From Thermothielavioides terrestris NRRL 8126 (taxonomy: Eukaryota > Ascomycota > Sordariomycetes > Sordariales > Chaetomiaceae), in the NCBI RefSeq assembly GCF_000226115.1, contig NC_016457.1, positions 3,224,001 through 3,288,000 on the forward strand: a stretch of 64,000 nt of DNA, in the 5' to 3' direction. The notes below the pieces were generated by a model, which ran no database searches, was not told the DNA's origin, and saw only the letters and a program-made list of their open reading frames with translations. Shown here one piece after another: positions 11,680-23,955 of the stretch. Position numbers and translations under genes: made by a program. Numbering within the stretch: position 1 is the stretch's first letter; every line of letters starts with the position of its first letter.

Positions 11680-12356
11680 ATTATAGATCTTGAAGAGTTC
11701 TTTGCACTTCCTACCTATAAGAAGTCGCTATACCTCAAGTGTCTATATACAGTATATAAAAATCTTCTACCTAACTCGTTGATACCTATTATTCCTAAGT
11801 ATATTATTACTAAGTCCTCCTTAAGTCGCTACGATTAGTATATTAAAAGAAAGGATATTTATATATTGGTAAGTGGCTTAGGACCGACACTTGGCAATAG
11901 TTCACCTATTAACTCTATTAGACTATTGGTATAATATCTAGCGATTTGACCGATCTAATAATCGGTTTATATATCGCTCGCCTCCTCTACAAGGCTAAGG
12001 AGAGTTAGGTTCTATCCAATTGTAAGTCCTTCAGCGGTTAAGAGGACAATAAAGAATTTGCCCTTTCGGACAATACTCGCTATAGTATTATACATTTATT
12101 AAAAAAGTTGGTCGATATATTCTATACTATAGACGAGGCTTACTACTACGTCTTTAGTATTATACTAAACAAGCGTCTTACTACTGAGCAGTAATTAGCC
12201 TTCGAGGCTATAGTAGTAAAGCGTATAGAGCTAAACATCTCCCTCTTCCTATGCCCTAAACGCCTTGAGAATATATCTAGGGCGAAGGTAAGTCGCTTCC
12301 ATTTGTCCCTCGGGTTTAGCGACAGGATCGCTCGCCTAGACCTAGGCAAAACATAA
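11680..12356 (+). pseudogene. Antisense reading frame between pol and 3' LTR (copy 1)
   Basis: On the strand opposite gag-pol there are two consecutive protein-like segments: one from about 11680 to 11930, containing YLKCLYTVYKNLLPNS, and a second in another frame from about 11934 to 12356, containing EFALSDN then LLKKLVDIFY. The same two segments, with the same frame change, are present in the inverted copy (22399-23155), where the second segment starts with ATG. Here that ATG is ATA, and 84 bp (28 codons) are missing near 12333 compared with the other copy. The product is not recognised. Antisense accessory ORFs in this position are known from some plant LTR retrotransposons; I infer a similar arrangement. 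Confidence 0.5.
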
Positions 12357-15300
12357 TTTCGCTAAGGGTCTGATCTTGCTACTTGCCAATAAGATTGGCG
12401 ACTATGACAACGCCTTTGATCTTATAGAGCAGGTCTGCCTACTATATAATTCGTTGACCTAGCGTTCCTTAATAGTTTAATTAAAGTTTTAGGGGAAGGA
12501 TCTAGTTATTTTATTTATATATAACTATATAAATTAGTTCGTATATATTAGTCTTTAGCTACAACTAAGCTAACCCAATATCGCTATATTATATACTGCT
12601 TAACGCGCCTTAGACGTCTTCCCCTCGTTTCCTTTTAGCAGTAGCTTTATATATTCGCCGAAACTAGTAAATTAATCGCTATACGTTTGCTATATCGTCT
12701 TTATAGACTTACTAGTTATATTCTAAGGGCTAACCTGCCTACTTTACCTAAAAGAACATCTCGCCTTCGATTCGCTATTCGGCCTACACTTCCTCGACTT
12801 CCTATTCCTTATTATCCTTCAAGTCCAGTATTAGCATCTAAGCTTCTTTAGCTATAGTCTATAGATACCAAGGCTCTAACAGAGCTACTAAGAACATATT
12901 ATATAACCTTATATACTTGTCTAGCAATGCCAACTAATACGCTAGCGACCCTACTTAGTCCAACACTTGGAATAGCCTAATAAACTAGGGCTTTAGCTTC
13001 TTACTAGTCTTAAGTTTCAAGTTCTAAGTAGATAGCTTAACTAGGGCTCCCTTCTAAAACTCTATTAGCTTATATTTTTCGTTATAGTACTATTTCTAAC
13101 TCGCTATAGCGTTGGCCTAGTGTCGCTCTAACTATTGGCGCAACTCCCTAAGTTTCTTAATCCGTTCTACTACGTTAGGGTATAGTACTCTCCTCTATTG
13201 AGTATCATCCTTAATATAATAGGAAATAGTAGGGTTATAACCTATAAGTATTTGAAAAGGGGTAACACTAATAGTTATATTAATAGAATTGTTATAAACG
13301 AATTCTACTTTAGAGAAGAGTGTTACTTAAATAATAGGATTTAAAGAGGCGAAATATCGGAGATATTAGATAAGGGTCTAGTTCATCTGTTTAATCTAGC
13401 TATCGGTTTAAAGGTAAAACGCTATTAAAAATCTATAGTTTACTTAGTTTAGGTAGCAAAGATCGCTCTAGAATTAAAAGGTGAAAACTAAGCCTCGATC
13501 GCTAAGGTATCTATAAGGTACTCTATACTTAAGCTCAATCTCTCGATAAAGAAGTTCTACTAGTTCCTAGCTTCGAATAAAAGTCGAGATAGAGAAGAAT
13601 CGACTTATCTTTATATACCTATCGACTATAACTAGGATTATATCCTTTTTATTATCTAGTTGTTCTACTATAGGAAAACCTATAATAAAATCTATAGCAA
13701 TCTCGCTCTAAGGTTATATTAATATTAGCAACGATTAAAGGTTGCTATAAAGTCGATACCTTAATAGTTTCTAGTACTAATATACTAGGCAGGTATTATA
13801 ATATTTATTTACTTCTCTATCGATACCTAGCTAGTAGTACTTCCGTTGTACCAACTCCTTAGTTCGGTTATAACCGAAGTATCCTGCTAAGGGATCATTA
13901 TAGTGTCGCCTAAGGAGCTCTTGCTTTATAGCCTCTTTAGCAAGGATATAAAGCTTAGCTTAATATAATAGCTCGTTATCGGGTTCTAATTCCTATTTAA
14001 AGGTAACGTCAGTTCTTCGCTATAAAGTTTATAGACGGTCTTTGATTTTTTACGTTACTAGATCCAAGTTCTACAACTCTAGAATCAACTCTTTTATTAT
14101 TTAAGAAGATACTAAGTTATATAGGGCTTCGCTTTATATATAAATAGCTATAACCTTTCTAGGTACAATTTGCTCTCGACTAAGCAATTCTTCGAGTTCG
14201 TCTATACTAAAGGGCTCTTAAGTACCCTACTTTACTAGCTAGGTAGTAACTATCTAACGTTTTATAGCTATCTCAGGGCTAATATATAGCTAAGTCTCTA
14301 CGCTACTAGGCATCTAGTATCCTATACCCATCTATATAATAGATTGAATATATAGAAGTCTCTCTTTTATAAACACTTGCTAGAGTCTAACTATCTTGTT
14401 CTATAGAGTTGGCAACTATACTATACGTTCTAAAGCCGACCCTTCTTTATAGTTAGGTCTCCTCGATAGCCTATTAGCTAGGTTTCGCTTATTTACCTAA
14501 TACTTAATGACAAAATTGTACTTTGTAAGGTATATACACTACCTAGCTTAGCGCCTATTTAGGTATATTTACTTTATAAAGCTCTATAGATTATTATAGT
14601 CAAAGAGGACAGTAATAGAAAAGTTACTCCCTTCAGTATAATAGTACTAATGTTTAAAGGCCTTGATAATCACTATCATTTCCTTATTGGATATCCTATA
14701 ATTCTTAGGTAATCCAAAGAACTTAGCTAACTAAAAGGCTATAGGTCGTCTTATTTCATCGTCTTCTTCTTAAGATAGGATCGCTCCTATAGCAAAGTCG
14801 GAAGCATTGGTCTTAATAGTTACTTTTCTCTATAGGTTATAGTAGTATAATGTTAGGGCTTCTATAAAAGTTCGTTTAAATCGCTTAAAAGCTGTTTATT
14901 CCTCGATAGCGAATTAGAGAGATCCTAGCTTCCTCCCCTTTTCCAATCCCTTTAACAAGATAGTTAGAGGCAGTGCTAATTCTAAATAATAGGAGATGAA
15001 CCGCTAATAAAAATTATAGAACCTAAGGAAGACTTAAATGTCCTAGTAAATAGTAGGTTCTAGCTATTCTTAAATAGTTTAGACCTAAGCTAGATCTATA
15101 GTAATTCCCTTAAGAGTTACTAGGTATCTAAGGAATTCGACCTTATATTAGTAAAACTAGCATTTGCTTAGCTTATAGTACAACTACGCTATTTAGAGCT
15201 TCTTAAGGACTTATCGAATATAGAAAGTATAGGTGTTATAGTCCCTTAAAAAGATTAGAACGTCATTAAGGAAAGCTATATTGAAATCGTCTATAAGTCG

Positions 15301-17977
15301 GTCTAATGCCTAATAAATATAGCTTTAAAAAGTTGCTAGGGCGTTGGTTAACCTAAAGGGTATAACCAAGTACTTAAATAAGCTATATCGGATATAAAAG
15401 GCTATCTTCCACTCGTCTCCCTCCTTAATACAGATTCAGTAGTAGGCCTCTTTAACGTCCAATTTACTAAAGTACTTAGTACCAATTATATAGTCTAAAA
15501 TTTCTAAAATTAAGGGTAGTAGGTAACGGTTCTTCTTTATAATTTTATTAAGCCCTTAGTAGTCGATATAGAGTTGGAAGGTACTATCCTTCTTAGGTAT
15601 AAACAAAACTAGGCTCGTAGCTAAGCTCTAAGATTCTTAGATACGCCTTTTCACTAGGTTTTTACAAAGGTATTCCTTAAAGATATCTAACTCCTTTCAA
15701 GCTAATAGGTAAATAGGCCCTACTAGCGATATTGTACTTAATAATAGCTCAATAGTATAATCGGTCTTATAGTATAGCAGTAGAATATTAGCCTTAGTAT
15801 AGTCCAATACGTCGGCAAAGTCTTAGAGCTCTTTAGGGATTTCGTCCTTGCCTTAGGACAGTTTCGCCTACGCCTCCTTGTCCTCCTCCTCCTTAGGGAA
15901 CAGAGCTTATAGTATATCGAGGTATATAAATAGAGTATAAACGTAAGGTTTTTAATACAATGTCTTAGCGAACTGCTTTAGGTATTTAAAATAAACTTTA
16001 GTAGTCTTAGGTATAAACTACTATTCTTTAGCTACTAGAAACAATAAGATATATTCCTCTACTATTATAGGCATCTCTAAAATAATAGCTAACCCTCCTT
16101 CGATCAATAGGCGGTTAATAGCTATATAGGGGATATTAAGTCTCTACGTTATACCCCTTCTGTCTAAGAGTTCTAGGGGTATAGAGAACACTCTATACAA
16201 CTAGGACACTTAAACGTCTATTATACAAGTCTATAACGAAAAAGGCTTTACTATAGGAAGGTAGTACTGTTTTATAAACTTAAGACTAACTATATTAATT
16301 TCAACGTAAGTGTCTAAATCTACTATAACCTTCTAGGGTTTCTTAGTATATAGGGTAGCGGTAGCCTAGAAGCATTCTATAACTCGATCCCTATATAGGA
16401 GGAGCGTACTAGTAGTACTAGGGTCTACCACTAGGCACTAGCTTTTCCCTCCTTTTCGCTATCGTCTTATAAGCGACTAGTGCTTAGTCTACGCCTAGCT
16501 CTTAGAGCATAATAGGTACCTCTATACCCTTAGCGTCCTACGCTTCTAACCTCGTCTATACCTTTAGACTTTTCTAGGTAGTTGTAGAAGAAGTAACCTA
16601 TTTTACTATAGGTCTAGCAAGTAAATGGGCTATCACCCTTGTCCTTCGCCTCCTTATCGTTATAGCTCCGCTTTTCCTTCCCTACTTCGTTGTTAAAGCG
16701 GGGTCGACTATAGCAATCCTAACGTATAGATCGCCTTTGCCTTCGCCACTTCTAGTCGAAGAGCCGCCTAGATCCCTAGTTGGTTCTTAGAGGTCTCTAT
16801 CGAGTATCGTACTACTTAACGTTCTAAATCTAAGTTGCTAGCCGAACTATAGTCTTATAAGTCTTAGGCTTCTTAAGGAAGTACTAGTCGATATATAACT
16901 AAATCTAAGGCGATAACTTAGAGTAGAATAGAAGAGCTTGTTTCTTATTGTCTTAACGCTTAGTCTAGGCTTCTAACGAGTCGAGGTACTAGTAGAAGTT
17001 TAAAGGGCTTTAGCCCTCTTATTGCTTTGCCTAGTCGATAGCCTTTATAATTTCTAACTAACTATTAGCAAAGTCCTTAATATATAAAGTGGTCTAATCT
17101 TTAAGGACCTACTATATCGACTTAGCTATATTTCGTTCCTCCTTTAGCAAGTTGTTGCAATAGCTATACTAGTAGGTATATAACGTCTACTCTATCTTAT
17201 TGATAGTAAAGAGGATCTAATTCTTTTTAGTTTTAAAGCGTTTAGGGTTGCCCTTAAAGGCTTGATAAAGGTCTTAAAGCTAAATTTAATACTTTTAGAA
17301 GGTAACGTTCTCTTCCAATAGTATAATGTTCTTGACTTTAATAGTTTAACGATCCTACCCTCTATCCTCGCTATTATCGGCTAATCTAGTACTATCTCTC
17401 TTTTGTTTATTAGGCAGCTCGCTTATTCCTAGCGACTAAAGCAATTCCTACTCCTAGTCTTTAAGTTCCTTTAGAGCCTAAAGTTAGGTAACGTAGGCCT
17501 ACACCTTCTATAGCAGGTCCCCTATAAAGAACAGTTCTTCTCGTAGTAGAACACTAGGAGGTAAAAGAGATAGGCGGCAAGAGCTAAGAAAGGACCCCAT
17601 TTCTAAGTTATAAAGTTATACTAGATTTATAAGCGAATTGACGATAATAGATAGCGATAAATAGGACAAGGATATAGGTATCTAAGTCGGAGTACTATAA
17701 ATAGATAGTATCTTAGCTAATAGAGGAAGAAGGATTAGAATCTATAATAAAAGTCTTTGAGCGCTACTAGTAAAATGCCTTAAGGCGAAGAAGTATAATA
17801 GTATTATAGCAATGACCTAGGCGAGTAGTTACAGTTTCTAAGGCGACACTGTCTAAGTATATCTCCTATTGTCATTAGAGACTAATCCTTAGAGGATTAG
17901 GAATCTTCCTCCGCCTCGGTAGGCGACTGCCCACCCTTTTAGCTACGGCTCCCAGGCTTCGAGTATATACGTCATAT

Positions 17978-18076
17978 TGCACGTTATAGATACAAGCTTC
18001 TAGGTTCTAAGTGCTCACTCCGTCTTAGAACTATGCCGGCTCCTGCTCAACAGCGGCTCGCGCATATGCTGTGACA
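17978..18076 (-). repeat. 5' LTR of the 99-bp-LTR gypsy element
   Basis: The least mutated of the three copies; minus-strand ends TGTCACAG...GTGCA. It is followed on the gag side by a leader also found after the LTR at 23628-23726. Its outer end directly abuts the truncated gag of the inverted copy at 18077. Confidence 0.87.
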
Positions 18077-21000
18077 CAAAGGACAAAGGTAATAGCCTAT
18101 TTACCTACTAGACCTATAGCAAAATAGGTTACTTCTTCTACAACTACCTAGAAAAGTCTAAAGGCGTAGACAAAGTTAAAAGTATAAGACGCTAAGGGTA
18201 TAAAGGTACTTATTATACTCTAAGAGCTAGGTAAAAACTTAGTACTAGTCGCTTATAAAACAATAGCGTAAAGGAGAGAAAAGCCAATGCCTAATAGTAG
18301 ACCCTAGTACTACTAGTGCACTTCTCCTATATAAGGACTGAGTTATAGAATGCTTCTAAGCTACTACTATCCTATATACTAAGAAACCCTAGGAGGTTAT
18401 AGTAGATTTAGACATTTATACTAAAATTAATATAGTTAGCCTTAAATTTATAAAATAGTATTACCTTCCTATAGTAAAGCCTTCTTTGCTATAGACTTAT
18501 ATAGTAGACGCTCAAATGTCCTAGTCGTATAGAGTGTTCTCTATACTCCTAGAACTCTTAGATAGAAAGGGCGTAACGTAGAGACTCAATGTCCTCTATA
18601 TAGCTATTGACTACCTATTAATCGAAGAAGGGTCGGCTATCATTTTAGGGATACCTATAATAGTAGAAGAATGTATCTTACTATTTCTAGTAGCTAAAGA
18701 ATAGTAGTTTATACCTAAGATTACTAAAGTTCGTTTTAAACATCTAAAGCAGTTCGCTAAGACGTTATACTAAAAACCCTACGTTTATACTCTATTTGTA
18801 TACCCTAATATACTATAAGCTCTATTCTCTAAGGAGGAAGAGGATAAGGAGGCGTAGATAAAACTGTCCTAATATAAGGACGAAATCCCTAAAGAGCTTT
18901 AAGACTTTACTAACGTATTGAACCTTACTAAAGCCAATATACTGCCACTATACTATAAGACCAATTATATTATCGAACTATTGCTAGGTACAATACCGCT
19001 AGTAGAGCCTATTTACCTATTAGCTTAAAAGGAGTTAGATATTATTAAAGAATACCTTTGTAAAAACTTAGCAAAAGGGCGTATCTAAAAATCTTAGAGC
19101 CTAGCTATAAGCTTAGTTTTGTTTATACCTAAGAAGGATAGTACCCTCCGACTCTATATTGACTACCGAGGGCTCAATAAAATTATAAAGAAGAACCGCT
19201 ATCTACTGCCCTTGATCTTAGAAATCTTAGACTATATAATTAGTACTAAGGACTTTAGTAAATTAGATGTTAAAGAGGCCTACAACCAAATCTATATTAA
19301 GGAGGGAGACGAGTAGAAGATAGCCTTTTATACTTAATATAGCCTATTCAAATACTTAGTTATGCCTTTTAGGTTAACTAACGCTCTAGCAACTTTTTAA
19401 AGCTATATTTATTAGGCACTAGGGCAACTTATAGACGATTTCTATATAGCTTTCCTTAATAACGTCCTAATCTTTTTAAAGGACTATAACACCTATACTT
19501 CCTATATTCGACAAGTCCTTAAGAAGCTCTAAGCAGTATAGTTATACTATAAGCTAAGTAAATGCTAGTTTTACTAATATAAAGTCAAATTCCTTAGATA
19601 CCTAGTAACTTCTAAAAGAATTACTATAGATATAGCTTAGGTCTAAACCATTTAAGAATAGCTAGAACCTACTATTTACTAGGATATTTAAATCGTTTTT
19701 AGATTCTATAATTTTTATTAGCGGTTTATTTCCTATTATTTAGAATTAGCGCTACCTCTAACTACTTTGCTAAAGGGATTAGAAAAGAGGAGGAAGCTAG
19801 GATCTCTCTAATTTGCTAACAAAGAACGAACAGCTTTTAAGCGACTTAAGCAAGCTTTTATAGAAGTATCAACATTATACTACTATAACCTATAGAGAAA
19901 AGTAACTATTGAGACTGATATCTTCGACTTCGCTATAGGAGCGGTCCTATTTTAGGAGGAAGACAATAGAACAAAACGACCTATAGCCTTTTAGTTAGCT
20001 AAGTTCTTAGGATTGCTAAAGAATTATAGGACATCTAATAAGGAAATAATAGCAATTATTAAGGCCTTTAAACATTGGCGCTATTATATTAAAGAGAGTA
20101 ACTTTCCTATCACTGTCCTCTCTAACTACAACAATTAATAGAGCTTTATAAAGCAAATATACCTGAATAGGCACTAAGCCAGGTGGTGTATATACCTTGC
20201 AGAGTACAATTTTGTTATTAAGTATCAAGTAGGCAAGCAAAACTCTGTCAACGAGCTATTGAGGAGACCTAACTATTGAGGAGACCCGACTACGAAGAAG
20301 GGTCGGCTTTAGAACGTATAGCGTAGTTGCCAACTCTATAAAACAAGATGGTTGGACTTTAGCAAGTGTTCGTAGAAGAGAGACTTCTATATATTCAATC
20401 TATTATATAGATAGGCATAGGATACTAGATGCCTAGTAGCGTAGAGACTTAGCTATATATTAGCTTTAAGATAGCTATAAAACGTTAGATAGTCACTACC
20501 TAGCTAGTAAAGTAGGGCACTTAAGAGCCTCTTAGTATAGACGAACTCGAAGAATTGCTTAGTCGAGAGTAAATTGTACCTAAAAAGATTGTAGCTATTT
20601 ATATATAAAGCGAAGCCCTATATAACTTAGTACCTTCTTAAACAATAAAAGAGTTGATCTTAGAGTTGTAGGACTTAGATCTAGTGACGTAAAAAATCAA
20701 GGACTATCTAAAAACTCTATAGCGAAGAACTAACGTTGCTTTTAAATAGGAGTTAGGATCTAATAACGAACTAATATACTAAGCTAAGCTCTATATCCCT
20801 ACTAAGGAAGCTATAAAATAAGAGCTCCTTAGGCGATACTATAATAACCCTTTAGTAGGCCACTTTAGTTACAACTAAACTAAGGAGTTGCTATAACGAA
20901 AATACTATTAGCTAGATATTAATAGAGATGTTAGCGAATATTGTAATACCTACCTAGTATATTAGTACTAAAAACTAGTAAAGTATCGACCCTATAGCAA

Positions 21001-22398
21001 CCTCTAATCCCTGCTAGTACTAATCTAACTTTAGAGCAAAATTGCTATAGATTTTATTATAGATTTTCCTATAGTAGAACAACTAGATAGCGAAAAGGAT
21101 ATAATCCTAGTTGTAGTTGACTAATATACAAAGATAAGTTGATTTTTCCCTATCTCAACTTCTATTCAAAGCTAGGAACTAGCTAAACTCCTTTACTAAG
21201 AAATTGAACTTAAGTACAGAGTACCTTATAGATATTTTAGCGATCGAGGGTTGGTCTTCACCTTCTAATTTTAAAGCAATCTTTGTTATTTTAATTAAGT
21301 AAACCGGAGACTCTCAATAACGTTTTACCCTTAGACTAATAGATAAACTAAACAAATAAACTAAACCCTTATCCAATATTTGCAATATTTCGCCTTTATA
21401 AACCCTATTACTTAGGCAACCCTTCTCTCTAAAGCCGAATTCGCTTATAATAACTTTGTTAATACTACTACTAGGATTACTCCTTTTTATATATTTATAA
21501 GTTACGACTCTACAATCTCTCGTTGTATCAAGGACAATGCTTAATAGAAGAGGGTACTATACTCTAATATAGTAGAATAGATTAAGAAACTTAAGGAATT
21601 GCGTTAATAGTTAGAGCAACACTGGGCTAACGCTATAGCAAGTTAGAAACAGTACTACGATAAAAAATATAAGCTAATAAAGTTTTAAAAGAGAGCTCTA
21701 GTTAAGCTGTCTACCTAGAACTTGAAACTTAAGACTAGTAAAAAGCTAAAGCCTTGGGCTAAAGCCTTGGTTTATTAGGCTATTCTAAGTGTTGGACTAA
21801 GTAGGGTCGTTAGTATATCGGTTAGCATTGCTATACAAGTATATAAGGTTGTACAATATATTCCTAGTGGCTTTATTAGAGCCTTAGTATCTATAGACTA
21901 TAGTTAAAGAAGCTTAGATGCTAATGCTAGACTTAGAGGATAATGAGAAATAGGAAGTCGAGGAAGTGTAGGCTAGATAGTAAATCGAAGGCAAGACGTT
22001 CTTTTAGATAAAGTAGGTAGGTTAGCTCTTAGAATACAACTAGTAGGTCTACAAAGACAATATAGCGAACATATAGTAATTAATTCACTAGTTTCGGCGA
22101 ATATATAAAGCTACTACTAAAAGAAAACGAGGGGAGGACGCTTAAATCGTATTAAGTAGTATACAATATAGCAATATTAGGTTAGCTTAGTTGTAGCTAG
22201 AGACTAATATATATAAACTAATTTATATAGGTATATATAAACAAAACAACTAGATCCCTCCTTTAAAACTCCAATTAGACTATTAGAGAACGCTAGGTCA
22301 ACGAATTATATAGTAGGCAGACCTGCTCTATAAGGTCAAAGGCATTGTTATAATTGCTAATCTTATTGGCAAGTAGTAAAATTAGACCCTTAGCGAAA

Positions 22399-23155
22399 TT
22401 ATATTTTACTTAAGTCTAGGCGAGGTAACCTATATCGTTGGGACGTAGGTGGCACGCCCTCTTTAGGTCCTAGACCTCTAGATTATATTAGTGCTAAATC
22501 GCTATTAGCGATCCTATCGTTAAACCTAAGGGATAAATGGAAGTAATTTACCTTCGCCCTAGATATATTCTTAAGGCGTTTAGGGCGTAGGAAGAGGGAG
22601 ATGTTCAGCTCTATATACTTTACTACTATAGCCTTAAAGGCTAACTGCTACTCAGTGGTAAAACACTTATTTAGTATAATATCGAAGATATAGTAGTAAA
22701 CCTTGTCTATAGCGTAGAATATATTAATCAACTTTTTCAATAAATATATAATACTATAGCGAATATTGTCCAAAAGAGCGAATTCTTTATCGTCCTCCTA
22801 ACTACTAAAGGACTTGCAATTAGATAGAATCTGACTCTTCTTAGCCTTATAGAGGAGGTGAGCAATATATAAACTAATTATTAGATTAGTCAAATTGCTA
22901 GACATTGTACTAATAGCTTAATAGAATTAGTAGGTAAACTACTACTAAGTGTTAGTCCTAAGCTATCTACTGATATATAGATATCTTTTCTCTTTATATA
23001 TTAATTATAATAGCTCGATGACGATTTAGTAATAATATACTTAGGGATAATAGATATCAACGAGTTAAGTAGGAGGTTCTGATATAAGGTATATAGACAT
23101 TTAAGGCATAGTGACTTCTTGTATATAAGAAGCGTAAGAAACCTTTTAAGATCTA
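22399..23155 (-). pseudogene. Antisense reading frame between pol and LTR (copy 2)
   Basis: Counterpart of 11680-12356. The second segment begins with ATG at 22905 and runs 169 codons in one frame to a TAA at 22399-22401, with internal RIP-type stops. It includes 28 codons (GLGPKEGVPPTSQRYRLP region) deleted in copy 1. The first segment, in another frame, spans about 22910-23155. Sequence similarity between the copies is visible at the amino-acid level (for example KEFAL followed by RYSII and LLKKL in both). Function unknown. Confidence 0.5.
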
Positions 23156-23627
23156 TAATAAGTTAGTAGAGAGAAGGCGGTAAATATAAAACAAGGAGAA
23201 ATGACAATATATAGATAGTAACAAGCGTAGGAATGTAAAGCGAGTAAATAAAGAAGAAGAGGGCATTGTAATTAATAAGACAGTAATATATAAAGAAAAG
23301 GAAGTATAAAGCGCGAAATATAGCTATAACAATATAAATTTAAAGTAAAGAGTAGGTAGTCTATATATAATAGTAAAATATAAATTGTTATAAAAAGGGC
23401 GAAGCGTACTATATACGTTGCCTTAGCAACTAGTCTAACTCTATAGGAATACCCCACTAAATCTCTAGCAAAGCTTATAGTCAAATAGACAATATATTAC
23501 CCTTTATCCTGCTAGTTGGTAAGCCTATATAGGTAGGCGGACCTTTTCTAGAAGATTAGGCAATATAGTACACTGCCGACTACAAAGTCTAAACCTGAGG
23601 ACAGGTTCTATAGAGGGGAGAATAAAC

Positions 23628-23726
23628 TGTTATAGTATATACATAAGCCGTTGTTGAGCAAGCGTTGGTATAGTTCTAGAACAGAGTGAGCACTTAGAAC
23701 CTAGAAGCTAGTATCTATAACGTACA
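23628..23726 (+). repeat. LTR of the inverted gypsy copy
   Basis: 99 bp, starts TGTTATAG and ends GTACA; same family as 11112-11210 and 17978-18076 in opposite orientation. It is flanked left by a purine tract and right by element leader rather than host DNA. Confidence 0.85.
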
Positions 23727-23955
23727 ATATAACGTATAGGATTAGAGCCTATAGACTATAACTAAAAGGGTGGGCAGTCGCCTACTAAGGTGGAGGGGGA
23801 TTCCTAATCCTCTAAGGATCAGTCTCTAATGACAATAGGAGATACATTTAGATAGCGTCGCCTTAGAAACGGTAACCACTTGCCCTAGTCACTGCCATAA
23901 TACTGTTGTGCTTCTTCGCCTTGAGGCATCTTACTAGTAGCGCTTGAAGACTCCT

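Larger units (their letters stand above)
11112..18076 (-). mobile_element. Near-complete RIP-mutated Ty3/gypsy element with 99-bp LTRs
   Basis: On the minus strand, from right to left: 5' LTR (17978-18076), gag with a CCHC knuckle near 16590-16635 (Cys and His decayed to Tyr), protease/RT with IDDFNIAFLNDVLIF near 15255-15300 (RT active-site region), RNase H about 14.5-14.9 kb, integrase with its first Asp segment near 13.6-13.7 kb, a 3' region carrying an antisense frame, a polypurine tract near 11211-11230 and the 3' LTR (11112-11210). The total of about 6.97 kb is in the normal gypsy range. All frames contain RIP-type stops. No matching TSD is seen: left flank ATAAC, right flank CAAAG. It lies head-to-head with an inverted copy starting at 18077. 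Confidence 0.85.
18077..23955 (+). mobile_element. 5'-truncated inverted copy of the 11112-18076 gypsy element, ending in LTR plus leader
   Basis: Plus-strand gag-pol matching the minus element in reverse. It starts in gag just before the zinc knuckle (18077 pairs with about 16648), so 5' LTR and about 1.3 kb of leader and gag are missing. RT is well seen: [19 protein letters not shown] near 19119-19175, then IDDFYIAFLNNVLIF near 19429-19475. Integrase core DFIIDFPIVEQ is near 21050-21085. A polypurine tract (near 23611-23627) precedes the LTR at 23628-23726. Beyond the LTR, 23727-23955 matches the leader that follows the 5' LTR of copy 1, so the LTR is followed by the start of another unit. 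TAG/TAA stops from RIP are scattered throughout. Confidence 0.85.

Noticed and set aside
11112..18076. Target-site duplication for the large gypsy element
   Set aside because: Flanks ATAAC and CAAAG do not match, so a clean insertion cannot be claimed.
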